The translations under genes were made by a program, and so were the position numbers. Of a DNA stretch of 64,000 nt, positions 29,501-37,185 are shown one piece after another. Source of the stretch: Dyella sp. SG609 (GTDB taxonomy: Bacteria > Pseudomonadota > Gammaproteobacteria > Xanthomonadales > Rhodanobacteraceae); NCBI RefSeq assembly GCF_012275375.1, contig NZ_JAAZQJ010000008.1, positions 1 to 64,000 of the forward strand, given 5' to 3'. Positions within the stretch are counted from its first letter, which is position 1; the number at the start of each line of letters is the position of its first letter. The notes under the pieces were generated by a model. That model searched no databases. It was not told where the DNA came from and worked only from the letters and a program-made list of their open reading frames with translations.

Positions 29501-29687
29501 GGGTTCGGAAATGCGTCAGCCGCTGGGCGTAGCGATCCTGGGCGGCCTGTTCGTGTCGCAGCTGCTGACCTTGCTCAGCACGCCGGCGATCTACCTGCGC
29601 GTATACGACCGCAAGGCGCGCAAGGCCGCGCGGCGCGAGCGGCGGCAGGCGAAGCGCGCATTGAAGGCGGCCAGCCAAGGCGCCTGA
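26529..29687 (+). CDS. MdtB/MdtC-type RND efflux permease subunit, paralogue of the preceding pump
   Basis: This 1052-residue RND permease is collinear with the gene before it, including the GTG start and the N-terminus VNIFAPLIRRP. The TM4 motif VVDDAIVVIENI, the TM10 motif IVKKNAILMVDFA and the MdtBC hallmark VDTALYNAFGQRPVSVIYSD are intact. An eleven-residue glycine run (about 667-677) sits in the porter-domain loop and is longer than in the partner. MdtB and MdtC homologues act together in a heterotrimer with an adaptor, MdtA; the adaptor must be elsewhere or shared. The frame is open further upstream, but GTG 26529 matches the partner's start. Confidence 0.9.
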   Translation: MNIFAPLIRRPIGTSLLAIGLVLAGFWAYLLLGVAALPTIEFPGVVVFAQMPGANAQTMASSVVAPLERHLGRIPEIRQMVSTTNDGATQIQILFNFGRSADKAARDVQAAINAAQPDLPPGMPSPPQYFKFDTSQIPVLLVSLTSTSLPPDKLYDLTDTMLKPAVAQVPGVAQVQVFGGTPHAVRVALNPDALAAKQLTSDDVSNALIAANVTAPQGVLSNGWTQMTVLANDSLHTADEFGALLIASRKGTPVRLSDVATITSGQQDEFQAAWFNGDRTVAMQISKRADANAVATADAIRAKLPEFQHLMPADVKITPIFDLTQTTKSALHEVEVALLLSIAMVAVVMLIFLRRIGPTLIAMLSVPLSLAGAFVLMWVLGYTLNTLSLVALVLCIGFVVDDAIVVIENIVRHMEHGERPLQAALTGVREIGFTVVSITLSLVAVFAPMLFGNNFFTTLMKEFSVTLTATVVISAIVSLTLTPALCGRYLSLEHPDGKPASALSRLAERFDGWLLHVYERSLDWAMRHRGLMRWQPPLLLVLTGVLAFAVAKTAGGGIMPEEDIGMLQANFNLDANISPTLLAERAQKMGAIMLKDPAVLDVTTILGGNNNNGAVGNSITLFVDLKPLGKQPGQRHDPVKDVIKRLDAQYKAIPDITASLTPLQFIGGGGGGGGGGGQYQFQLSSADGTDLQGPTLKLARVMRGLKEFRDVTTNFDAIGKQQKLKVDRDAAGRLLLSAASVDTALYNAFGQRPVSVIYSDINQYWVVLTSAAQSISPDTLLNTYVRNTQGKMIPLSAVAKIEPNIAPLEIRHYNQLESSSISYNLADGVSQVEGLRRVDDAMAAAGLPAGVQKKYSGNNQQLMEALTNGLFIFFAVIMAMYIVLGILYESLVHPLTILSTLPAAGMGAFLAMLVTHTQLTMMSVIAILMLIGIVKKNAILMVDFALVAEREHGRSPPEAIREAALVRFRPITMTTLVAMGAALPLAIGFGAGSEMRQPLGVAILGGLFVSQLLTLLSTPAIYLRVYDRKARKAARRERRQAKRALKAASQGA

Positions 29688-29694
29688 AAGAACG

Positions 29695-29784
29695 CGTAGG
29701 TTGGGGTGAGCGCAGCGAACCCCAACATTCGCCATCCATAGCGCCACGCATCGTTGGGGTTCGCTGCGCTCACCCCAACCTACG
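29695..29784. repeat. Inverted repeat with 32-nt arms, copy 2
   Basis: Arms 29695-29726 and 29753-29784 are perfectly complementary over 32 nt around a 26-nt loop; the left arm begins CGTAGGTTGGGGTGAGCG. The element fills most of the gap between the convergent second RND gene and the DUF3617 gene, so it may end both transcripts. Confidence 0.8.
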
Positions 29785-29795
29785 GGGAGCGGCGG

Positions 29796-30230
29796 TCAAT
29801 CCTTGGGGCTGGTGCAGGCGGCGTAGCGCCGGCCGTCGACGCGAAGCAGCGGTTCCGCGCCCTCGGCGCCCAAGCTGGCGCTGTAGTGCTCCGGCGAATC
29901 GAAGGCGACCCGGCCATGCAGCACGGGCGGTGCATGGCACTGCACATGCCAGTCGAGCGAGGTGCGGCTGCGGTGTTCGTCGCTGCGCTGGCAGCTCGCA
30001 TCCGGTGGCGGCAGCGCGAACGATGCCCACGGATCGGCGTCTTCATCGACGCAATGCCACGCCACCGTCTCATGCGGCGCGCCCTTGGCATGCGTGACGA
30101 TCTTCCACAGGCCAGGCATCGCCTGGAAATCGCCGGCGTCGGCATGCGCGCGCGGCGCCAGCACGGACGACAGCAGTAATACGGTAAGCGCGGCGTGGAC
30201 GAAGCGCGCCAGCTGATAAGCCACTTGCAT
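29796..30230 (-). CDS. Exported DUF3617-like protein
   Basis: This 144-residue protein has a signal peptide (1-30, ending PRAHA). It then shows the pattern of DUF3617 proteins: PGLWKIVTHAKG near the start, Cys residues at about 60, 80 and 98, and a terminal YAACTSPKD. The family is exported and widespread in proteobacteria, with no known function. The frame stays open far upstream into the next gene, but that part is a shadow; the ATG at 30230 gives the signal peptide. The phosphoesterase gene is 104 bp upstream on the same strand. Confidence 0.75.
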   Translation of the reverse strand: MQVAYQLARFVHAALTVLLLSSVLAPRAHADAGDFQAMPGLWKIVTHAKGAPHETVAWHCVDEDADPWASFALPPPDASCQRSDEHRSRTSLDWHVQCHAPPVLHGRVAFDSPEHYSASLGAEGAEPLLRVDGRRYAACTSPKD

Positions 30231-30334
30231 CGGTAAGCCCTGCCCGGTGATCCATGCTGGCCGGCGCCACCTCCCTGCGGCACCGGCGCGGAGGCGCCAT
30301 GGCCCCGTGGCCATGGCGCGGTGACTGGCGGCCG

Positions 30335-32377
30335 TCAGTCCTGCAGGTCGTCGTTGTCGTCGCCGTCGTGCCGCGCGTAGCGGCCGAAGTCGAACATGTC
30401 CATCAGATTGCCCAGCGCCGGCGCATTCACCGGCACGTACGGATTGTCCGGACGCGAGCGCGGATTCGGCAGGTTGTCGCGGCCGCGCGGCGAGATGGTC
30501 TCGTGCAGGCCCCAGTTGGCTTCGACGAATTTGTCGAAGGAGACATGGTCGTAATAGGTGTGCACCACGCGGCCGCCGGTGGAGAAGCGGGAGATCACCA
30601 GCATCGGGATGCGCGTGCCGTCGCCGAAGAAGTCGATCGGCTGGATATAACCGGAGTCCCAATAGCCGCCGCCTTCGTCGAAGGTGACCACGATGGCGGT
30701 GTCCTTCCACACCTCGGGATTGGCCTTGGCCATGTCCACGATCTTCTTCACATAGCCCTCGAACAGGCCGAGCTTGGAAGACGCCGGATGGCCGTCGAGG
30801 ATGCCGTCCGGCTTGGCGATCGCCACCGCGGGCAAAGTGTTGTTCTGGATGTCGCGGTACAGGTCGTTGATGTCCTGGTTGTTCGCGCGCAGCTTGGGAT
30901 CGGTCATCACCTGCGTGGAGTACAGGAACGGATCGCAGATATTGCAGAAGGTACCGGCCTCGCCGTTCTCCTTGCCGTCGCCCCAGCCTTCGCCGTAGTA
31001 CTTCCAGCTCACGTGATGGCGGCTGAGCAGCAGGGCCAGGTTCTCCTGCCGCGTCGGCGGGATGGTGAACTGGTCCGCGCCCAGCGGCGCGGGCGTGCCG
31101 TCGCCCAGGTAGCCGGGGTTGTAGTTGTTGACCAGGTAATAGGCGTCGCGCTTGCAGTCGCCGCCGCGGAAGCTGCGGTACGGCAGGCTGCGCAGGTAGT
31201 CCTTCACCGAGGCCACGCCCGGCTGGCTTTCGTCCGCGCAGTTCACGTAGGAACCGCCGCCGTAGCCGTCCTGCGTGTACCAGTTGTCGGCGCCCGGCAT
31301 GGGATCGGGGTTCTCGATCTGGTTGACCGGCGGCGTGGCCGGACGGCCCTGTGCGTCGGCGTAATAGATCAGGCTGGCATAGCCGAGCATGATGTGGTTC
31401 GCGCCGGTGCCGCCCATCACGGACTGGTGGAAGTTGTCGCTGAGCGCATAGTCGCGCGCCAGCTCGTTGAAGTACGGCGCGTCGCCCTTGGCCATGTTGA
31501 GGAACTGCATGGCGGTGGAGCCTTCGCCGGTGGTCTGGTCGTTGAAGCTGGCCGGCCGCGGCGCGCCGTTGCTGCCGGCGCCGAAGCTGGTTTCCACCCA
31601 CGGGAACAGATCGTTGCGGCAGCCGCTGGGGTTGCTGCGCGTGGCGGCGCCGGCCGAGCAGTCGAGCTGCTGCCACATCTGGAAGAAGCGGTGCACGGGG
31701 CTGTTGGCGTAGTCGTCGTAGCTGAGCGACGCGCTCATGTCGACCGGCGCATTCGGCAACTGCGTGGGGAAGCGCGTATCGACCACGTGCCCCGGCAGGC
31801 CGGTGCCGCCGCTGGCGAGCTGGCCGTATTCGCCCGCGGGCAGGCCCGGCTCCACCGCTTCGGCCTGCGCGGCGGAAGCGAAATAGGGCTGGGTCGGCGC
31901 GCCGCCGGTGTTCATCGCCGGCAGCATGGCGTAGGGCGCGGTGCGCTTGGGCGCGATGGCGAACTTGCCGGTGTCGGTGGCCTGCCACTGCCTGGCCAGG
32001 GCTACGTTCGGGCCCGGCGTGCCGTCGGCGTTGACGATGCCTTCGGACAACAGGTTGTGCACGCTCTGGCCCTTGGGCGGCGTGTAGGTGGCGTAGACAT
32101 GGTCGAAGGTGCGGTTTTCGCCGATCAGCAGAATCACGTGCTTGATCGGGGTGCGCGTGCGGTCGCTGCGGTCGCCCGGCTCACCGGGGCGGTGCAGCGT
32201 GACGATGCCGCCCGGTATGCCCGGACGCGGACTGGTGCCGGCGCCGGGAATGCCATGGCGGAACGCGGCATCCTGCTCGGCGTTAGTGGTTTGCGCACCC
32301 GCCGCGCCGGCCAGGACGGTGGCGAGCGCAGCGGTGAGGAACGGCAGGTAACGCGGACAGCCGTGAAGCTTGGGCAT
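30335..32377 (-). CDS. Secreted phosphoesterase (acid phosphatase/phospholipase C family)
   Basis: The 680-residue exported enzyme has a signal peptide ending AGAAGAQ. The metal-site start of the phosphoesterase family is plain: IKHVILLIGENRTFDHVYATY, with Glu-Asn-Arg-Thr-Phe-Asp. Further in are IMLGYASLIYY and AIVVTFDEGGGYWDSGYIQP, the Asp-Glu-Gly-Gly motif. A DHVSFDKFVEANW segment supplies the later His. Family members include AcpA acid phosphatases and bacterial phospholipases C, so the substrate is open. The ATG at 32377 follows AGGAG. Confidence 0.85.
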   Translation of the reverse strand: MPKLHGCPRYLPFLTAALATVLAGAAGAQTTNAEQDAAFRHGIPGAGTSPRPGIPGGIVTLHRPGEPGDRSDRTRTPIKHVILLIGENRTFDHVYATYTPPKGQSVHNLLSEGIVNADGTPGPNVALARQWQATDTGKFAIAPKRTAPYAMLPAMNTGGAPTQPYFASAAQAEAVEPGLPAGEYGQLASGGTGLPGHVVDTRFPTQLPNAPVDMSASLSYDDYANSPVHRFFQMWQQLDCSAGAATRSNPSGCRNDLFPWVETSFGAGSNGAPRPASFNDQTTGEGSTAMQFLNMAKGDAPYFNELARDYALSDNFHQSVMGGTGANHIMLGYASLIYYADAQGRPATPPVNQIENPDPMPGADNWYTQDGYGGGSYVNCADESQPGVASVKDYLRSLPYRSFRGGDCKRDAYYLVNNYNPGYLGDGTPAPLGADQFTIPPTRQENLALLLSRHHVSWKYYGEGWGDGKENGEAGTFCNICDPFLYSTQVMTDPKLRANNQDINDLYRDIQNNTLPAVAIAKPDGILDGHPASSKLGLFEGYVKKIVDMAKANPEVWKDTAIVVTFDEGGGYWDSGYIQPIDFFGDGTRIPMLVISRFSTGGRVVHTYYDHVSFDKFVEANWGLHETISPRGRDNLPNPRSRPDNPYVPVNAPALGNLMDMFDFGRYARHDGDDNDDLQD

Positions 32378-32560
32378 GACTTTGGACTCCTGCAACGCGA
32401 AGGCTGCAACGTGGTCCCCCTGATGCGGCCGCGTGCCGTGGAATGACGCGGGCCGGCGCGGAGCATGGTCTTCGCCCATGACGTTGCGTTGGCAGCGAAG
32501 CGACAGCGATGGCGGCGCAGATGACAGCGCGGCGACAGGCGCAAGGGCTTGCGCAAGCGC

Positions 32561-32577
32561 AAAAACCAGCGGTTTTT
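32561..32577 (-). terminator. Possible terminator overlapping the multicopper oxidase stop codon
   Basis: On the minus strand AAAAACC-gct-GGTTTTT (32577-32561) forms a hairpin whose 3' arm is itself T-rich. It begins in the stop codon. The stem is AT-rich, so strength is doubtful. Confidence 0.35.
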
Positions 32578-34217
32578 CAGGCTTTCGGCAACAGCTTGAA
32601 AGGCCGCATCATTTCGTTGTCTTCATGCTCGAGCAGGTGGCAATGCCACACGTATTTGCCGGGCTCGCCCTCGAATCGCACGATGATGCGAGTGACCATG
32701 TCGGCGTCCGCGCGCACTGTGTCCTTCCAGCCGGCCTCATGCGGCGGCGGCGGCTGGCCGGGGCCGGTGTACTTCAGTTCCTTGCGCTCGTTCCAGGCGA
32801 ACAGGTCGTAGGGGCGGCGCTCGAGAATCTGGAAGCGCACCAGGTGCAGGTGGATCGGATGCGCGTCGCCGGTGAGGTTGACCAGGCTCCAGATTTCCAC
32901 GCTGTCCTGCACGGGATCTTCGGTGATGGGATCGGACCAGTGATGGCCGCCCAGGGTCATCATCATCGCGTTGCCGTTGGCGTCGTCCATCTCGCCGACG
33001 GTAAGGATGCGTTCGCGCACGGCGGTGGCGGCCTCCATGCGCGGCACGGCGCGCAGCGCGGCAGGCACGGCGACCGACGCCGCACGCTTGTTGTCGCGGC
33101 TGCGCACGCGGAACTGCAGCAGCGGTTCGGAAGGCTGGCGCAGTTCCACCGTCTTGCCGTCCAGGCCGGAGAAATCGACCACCACGTCGGCGCGCTCGGC
33201 CGGATACAGCTCCACGCGCATGCGTTCCAGCGGTGTGCCGAGAAGGCCCTGGTCGCTGCCGATCTGCACGAAGGGACGGCGGCTGGAAAGGCTCAGTTCG
33301 TAATGGCGCGCATTCGCCGCATTGATCAGGCGCAGGCGGTAGCGGCGCGGCTCCACTTCCAGGTACGGATACAGCTTGCCGTTGCACAGCGTGGCATTGC
33401 CGTAGGCCTCGGACACCCACGGTGCGGCGGGGTCGTCGGAGACCGGATAGTAGAGCTGGCCGTCGCGCGCGATCAGCCGGTCGCACAGCATCAGCGGCAG
33501 CTCGTAGTCGCCCGAAGGCAGGGCCAGCGCCTGTTCTTCCGGATCGCGCAGCAGGTAGGCGCCGTACAGGCCGGCATAGATGTTGAGGCGCGTGATGCCC
33601 ATCGCGTGGTCGTGGTACCAGAGCGTCGCGGCGTCCTGCGCGTTCGGGTAGCGGTAGAGCAGCGAGTGGCCGGGCGCGAAGGCGTCTTCCGGCCAGCCGT
33701 CGTCGTTCGGGCCGACGCGTGCGCCATGCACGTGCGCGACGGTGCGCACGTCGGGGCGGTCTTTTTCCGCGCCGTGGATGCCGTGGTCGATCGGCAGCAG
33801 ATGATGCGTGGGCAGCGCGTTCGCCCACTCCACCAGAAAAGGCTCATCGCGCCGCGCTTCCAGGGTGGGTCCGGGGCTGCTGCCCTGGTAGCCCCATAGC
33901 GTGGTGGGCGGCAGGTCGCGGTGCAGGCGCGCCTGGAACGCGCGCATCTCCATGCGATAGAGCGGCAGGCGCCGGCCGGGATGCGCGGGGTGCTCGCGCT
34001 GCCCGATCGGGCGCGCCACCGGCGGCAGCGGCAGGGCATCGACGAAGCGCGCCAGCGTGGCGGGATTGACCAGCGGCTGGTTCGGCTGCGCCAGCTGCGG
34101 CGCCATGCGCTTGTCCGCCATCGGCATGGCCGGCGCCGCGCGCAGCAAGCCGGGGAACAGCGGCGCGGCGAGCACACCGCCGGCGCCGAGCAGGAAACGG
34201 CGGCGCGAGAAGCTCAT
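32577..34217 (-). CDS. Tat-exported multicopper oxidase (CotA/bilirubin oxidase-like)
   Basis: This 546-residue protein starts with a Tat signal (SRRRFLLGAGG). The copper-binding segments are all visible: HVHGARV and WYHDHAMG in the first domain, HPIHLHLVRF and WHCHLLEHEDNEMM in the last. The final Met is the axial ligand of the type 1 copper. Such enzymes oxidise phenols, bilirubin, Cu(I) or Mn(II) with oxygen. No Met-rich CueO-type insert is present, so a copper-detoxification role is not indicated. The ATG at 34217 is chosen; a GTG lies two codons upstream. Confidence 0.9.
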   Translation of the reverse strand: MSFSRRRFLLGAGGVLAAPLFPGLLRAAPAMPMADKRMAPQLAQPNQPLVNPATLARFVDALPLPPVARPIGQREHPAHPGRRLPLYRMEMRAFQARLHRDLPPTTLWGYQGSSPGPTLEARRDEPFLVEWANALPTHHLLPIDHGIHGAEKDRPDVRTVAHVHGARVGPNDDGWPEDAFAPGHSLLYRYPNAQDAATLWYHDHAMGITRLNIYAGLYGAYLLRDPEEQALALPSGDYELPLMLCDRLIARDGQLYYPVSDDPAAPWVSEAYGNATLCNGKLYPYLEVEPRRYRLRLINAANARHYELSLSSRRPFVQIGSDQGLLGTPLERMRVELYPAERADVVVDFSGLDGKTVELRQPSEPLLQFRVRSRDNKRAASVAVPAALRAVPRMEAATAVRERILTVGEMDDANGNAMMMTLGGHHWSDPITEDPVQDSVEIWSLVNLTGDAHPIHLHLVRFQILERRPYDLFAWNERKELKYTGPGQPPPPHEAGWKDTVRADADMVTRIIVRFEGEPGKYVWHCHLLEHEDNEMMRPFKLLPKA

Positions 34218-34312
34218 GCGCACCGCCGGCAGCGAAGGAGGGGACGGGTCATCCGCCCGACCTTAGGCACGCGGCATGACAGTCGCGTGGCAGCGGGCGG
34301 GGGCTGTTTAGT

Positions 34313-35749
34313 TTAGTCGGCGGCTTCGGCGGCCGCGGCTTCGGGCAGGCCTGGCGCCGGCGCGGGAGCCGGCGGCGCCAGCATGTGCGCCTTCTGCCAG
34401 CCGCCCCAGCGGTAATACGCCATGGCCATCAGCATCGAGGCCAGCGAGCCGAGCGGGAAGCTCCACCAGATGGCGTCGGCACCGAGCTTGGGCATCAGCG
34501 CGAAGGCGAACGGCGGGCGGATCAACCACATCGAAATGGTGAGCACGATCAGCGGCGGCCACACCGCGCCGGTGGAGCGCACCACGCCGAACAGCACGAA
34601 GGTGATGCCGAAGAACAGGAAGGACCACACCGCGATCATGTTCAGGTGCTGGGCCAGCGCGATCGCCTCGCCGTCGCCGGGCAGGAACAGATGCAGCGCC
34701 GCGCGGTTGAAGAGATAGATCAGCGCGATCAGGGTGCCGCCGAACAGAAAGTTGTAGGCCACGCCGGCGCGGGCGATGCGGTGCACGCGGTCCCACAGCC
34801 GCGCGCCGATGTTCTGCGCCGCCATCGAGGACACCGCCGCGCCGATCGCCATCGCCGGCATCTGCACGTATGTCCACAGCTGGGTGGCGGCGCCGTAGGC
34901 GGCGGTGGTCTGCGAGCCGTAGCCGTTGACCAGGCGCATCATCAGCATGGCCGAGGAGGAGATCACGATCATCTGCAGGCCCATCGGCAGGCCCTTGAAG
35001 ATGAGCGCGCGCAGGATCGCCGGATCCGGCTTCAGATACGCCAGCTCGTCGCCGGTCAGGCGCAGGAAGTGCTTGCGCCGGTACAGCGTGGCCAGCAGCG
35101 CGACCAGGGCCACGCTCTGCGAGATCAGCGTGGCGAAGCCCGAGCCGGCCGTGCCCATCGCCGGCACCGGACCCCAGCCGAACATGAAGAGCGGATTGAG
35201 CGCGATGTCCAGCAGCACCGACATGCCCATGAACATGAAGGGCGTGCGCGCGTCGCCGGCGCCGCGCAAGGTCATCATCAGGAAGTTGTAGAAGTACATC
35301 GACGGCATGGCCACGAACACCATGCGCAGATAGGGCACGGCGTACGGCATGGCATCCGGCGGCGTACCCAGCTGGCGGAGCATCCACGCGGTGTTGAAGT
35401 AGCCGCACACCGAAACCAGCGTCGACAGCGCCACGAAGAAGGTGACGCCGGTGCCGACCACGCGCTTGGCTTCCACCATGTTGCGCGCGCCCAGGCTCTG
35501 GCCGACCAGGATGGTGCTGGCCATGCTCACCCCGAACACGGCGGTGAGCAGCAGGAACACGATCAGGCTGGCATTGCTCACCGCGCTCAGCGCCGACTCG
35601 CCCAGGAAGTGGCCGATCCACATCGCATTGACGGAGGCGTTGAGCGACTGCAGCACCGTGCTGCCCATGATGGGCAGCGCGAACAGCAGCAGGGTGCGGG
35701 CGATCGGCCCTTCAGTGAGCGAGGGCTGGCGGGTGGCTGGCGAGGACAT
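34313..35749 (-). CDS. MATE family efflux transporter
   Basis: The 478-residue membrane protein has twelve predicted helices in two six-helix bundles. Typical MATE motifs are present: LLFALPIMGSTVLQSLNASVN in TM1, FGVSMASTILVGQSLGARN in the TM2-TM3 region, and MAAQNIGARLWDRVHR in the second half. These transporters export cationic drugs or metabolites using sodium or proton gradients. The start of MATE is 49 bp from the stop of the DUF2239 gene upstream on the same strand. Confidence 0.9.
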   Translation of the reverse strand: MSSPATRQPSLTEGPIARTLLLFALPIMGSTVLQSLNASVNAMWIGHFLGESALSAVSNASLIVFLLLTAVFGVSMASTILVGQSLGARNMVEAKRVVGTGVTFFVALSTLVSVCGYFNTAWMLRQLGTPPDAMPYAVPYLRMVFVAMPSMYFYNFLMMTLRGAGDARTPFMFMGMSVLLDIALNPLFMFGWGPVPAMGTAGSGFATLISQSVALVALLATLYRRKHFLRLTGDELAYLKPDPAILRALIFKGLPMGLQMIVISSSAMLMMRLVNGYGSQTTAAYGAATQLWTYVQMPAMAIGAAVSSMAAQNIGARLWDRVHRIARAGVAYNFLFGGTLIALIYLFNRAALHLFLPGDGEAIALAQHLNMIAVWSFLFFGITFVLFGVVRSTGAVWPPLIVLTISMWLIRPPFAFALMPKLGADAIWWSFPLGSLASMLMAMAYYRWGGWQKAHMLAPPAPAPAPGLPEAAAAEAAD

Positions 35750-35798
35750 GGGCTAGCGGGTGGTTCCGGGCTGGAGCGAACGGCGGGACGTCAGGGCT

Positions 35799-36389
35799 TC
35801 AGGCGATGGCGTCCGCGTCGTTCCAGGCAGCCGCCGCCAGGCGACGCGCATGATCGCGCACGTCGGAGGGCCACGTCTCGATCAATTGTCCGAAACGGTC
35901 GCGCTCGCCGCGCCAGTAGGCACGCGAGGCTTCCTCGTAGTGCGGCAGGTCGCCGGCCATGGCCTGCATGAAGCGGTCCAGCGCTTCGCCGGCGCGCAGG
36001 GCGCGGTCCTGCTCGCCGCGGCGGGCGTCCTCCACCAGCCGGCGCAGGGTGGCGGAGGCGCCGCCGGCCTGCGCGGCCAGCCATTCCCAATGGCGCGGCA
36101 GCAAGGTGACCTCGCGCGCCACCACGCCGAGGCGGGGGCGTCCCGGGCCGCGCGGGGCGGCGTCGGTGGCCGCGCTGGCGAGGCCCAGGCGGGACAGCAC
36201 ATCGTCCACGCCGCCGCGGAAATCGATTTCCACGGGCAGGCTGGTCTGGTCGTCGAACACGAGCACCGGTCCCTTGGCGCCGGCGTCGATCGCCTGCTTG
36301 GTGGCGGCGGCCACCTCGCGCAGCGGACCCGAGGCGATCAGGCGGTGGCCATCGAAAGCGGTGCAGCTTTGGCTCTGGCTAGGGTGCAT
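35799..36389 (-). CDS. DUF2239 family protein
   Basis: This 196-residue soluble protein begins with a short domain (TAFDGHRLIASGPLREVA, then VLVFDDQTSLPVEIDFRG). The motif GRPRLGVVAREVTLLPRHWEWLA, typical of DUF2239, comes next and is followed by a helical C-terminus. The function of the family is unknown. A 9-bp inverted repeat lies 44-67 bp upstream of the ATG, a possible operator. No signal peptide or membrane segment is seen. Confidence 0.85.
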   Translation of the reverse strand: MHPSQSQSCTAFDGHRLIASGPLREVAAATKQAIDAGAKGPVLVFDDQTSLPVEIDFRGGVDDVLSRLGLASAATDAAPRGPGRPRLGVVAREVTLLPRHWEWLAAQAGGASATLRRLVEDARRGEQDRALRAGEALDRFMQAMAGDLPHYEEASRAYWRGERDRFGQLIETWPSDVRDHARRLAAAAWNDADAIA

Positions 36390-36432
36390 GACATTTCATC
36401 CGGGGAGAATGTGGGGTAATGCTTTTTATCCG

Positions 36433-36456
36433 GGTTATTGCAATTCCGCAATAACC
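36433..36456. promoter_or_regulatory. Inverted repeat between the DUF2239 and PagL-like genes
   Basis: GGTTATTGC (36433-36441) and GCAATAACC (36448-36456) are perfectly complementary around AATTCC. The repeat lies in an AT-richer 203-bp divergent gap and is flanked by two direct ATCCGGG words. It may be an operator serving one or both genes. Confidence 0.45.
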
Positions 36457-36592
36457 ATCCGGGCTAAACCAATTGGTGCGTCTGGGGGAACGCTGCGTCG
36501 AACGAAGGTGGGATTTACGAGTTCACCTGTGATCGACGACACTTATTGAACCATATAGTTCATAAAAGAACTGTCCCCCAAAAGGCACCCCC

Positions 36593-37120
36593 ATGCGTTT
36601 GAACAAGGTTTTTCTTAGCGCTCTTGCGTTGGCTCTGGCCGGCGCTACGTCGGCCGCTGCGGCCGCGACCCACCTGGAGCTCCAGGGCGGCCGCAGCTAC
36701 ATGGATTCCCACGGCACCAATGCGGCGTTCGTGGAAGCTACTTTTGACGCCAACCCGATCGGCAGCAGCCGGTTCACCTGGGCGCCGGACGTCTCGGTGG
36801 GCTGGATCGGCGGCCGCAACCTTTCCCGCTACCAGGGCAACCGCTACGAGACCGGCGACGACGTCTGGCTCGTGGCCGGCGGCGCCCGCCTGCGCTACGG
36901 CAGCGACAGCGACTGGTACCACGGCTTCTTCTACAGCCTGCAGGGCGCCGTGCAGACGGGCCGCACGATGGCGCTGAGCAGCGTGGGCGAATTCGTGAAT
37001 ACGGTGGGTTGGCAAGGCAAATACCTCAGCTTCCAGATCCGCCACATCTCCAACGGCGGCACGCACGGTCCTAACCGTGGCGAGACCATGGCGCTGGTAG
37101 GCGTGGGCTTCGATCTGTAA
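36593..37120 (+). CDS. PagL-like lipid A 3-O-deacylase
   Basis: The 175-residue outer-membrane protein has a signal peptide (about 1-25) and alternating beta-strand segments rich in aromatic residues. The C-terminal motif RHISNGGTHGPNRGE matches the PagL signature: His151, Ser153 two residues later and Glu164 thirteen residues after the His. This fits the PagL Ser-His-Glu triad arrangement. PagL removes a 3-hydroxyacyl chain from lipid A. AAGG precedes the ATG at 36593. A strong terminator follows. Confidence 0.78.
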   Translation: MRLNKVFLSALALALAGATSAAAAATHLELQGGRSYMDSHGTNAAFVEATFDANPIGSSRFTWAPDVSVGWIGGRNLSRYQGNRYETGDDVWLVAGGARLRYGSDSDWYHGFFYSLQGAVQTGRTMALSSVGEFVNTVGWQGKYLSFQIRHISNGGTHGPNRGETMALVGVGFDL

Positions 37121-37143
37121 GACGCTTTCACCCCCGAAAATTG

Positions 37144-37174
37144 CAACGGCCCCGAACGGGGCCGTTGTTTTTTT
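37144..37174 (+). terminator. Terminator between the PagL-like gene and emrB
   Basis: A perfect 10-bp stem (37144-37153 with 37158-37167, GAAC loop) is followed by seven T (37168-37174). AAAATT on the left side could let it work for the convergent emrB transcript too. Confidence 0.9.
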
Positions 37175-37185
37175 CTCCGGAGCGG

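Noticed and set aside
29796-31988. A 730-codon frame through the phosphoesterase gene
   Set aside because: Only its last 144 codons, from ATG 30230, look like protein (DUF3617). The rest is out of frame with the well-supported phosphoesterase.
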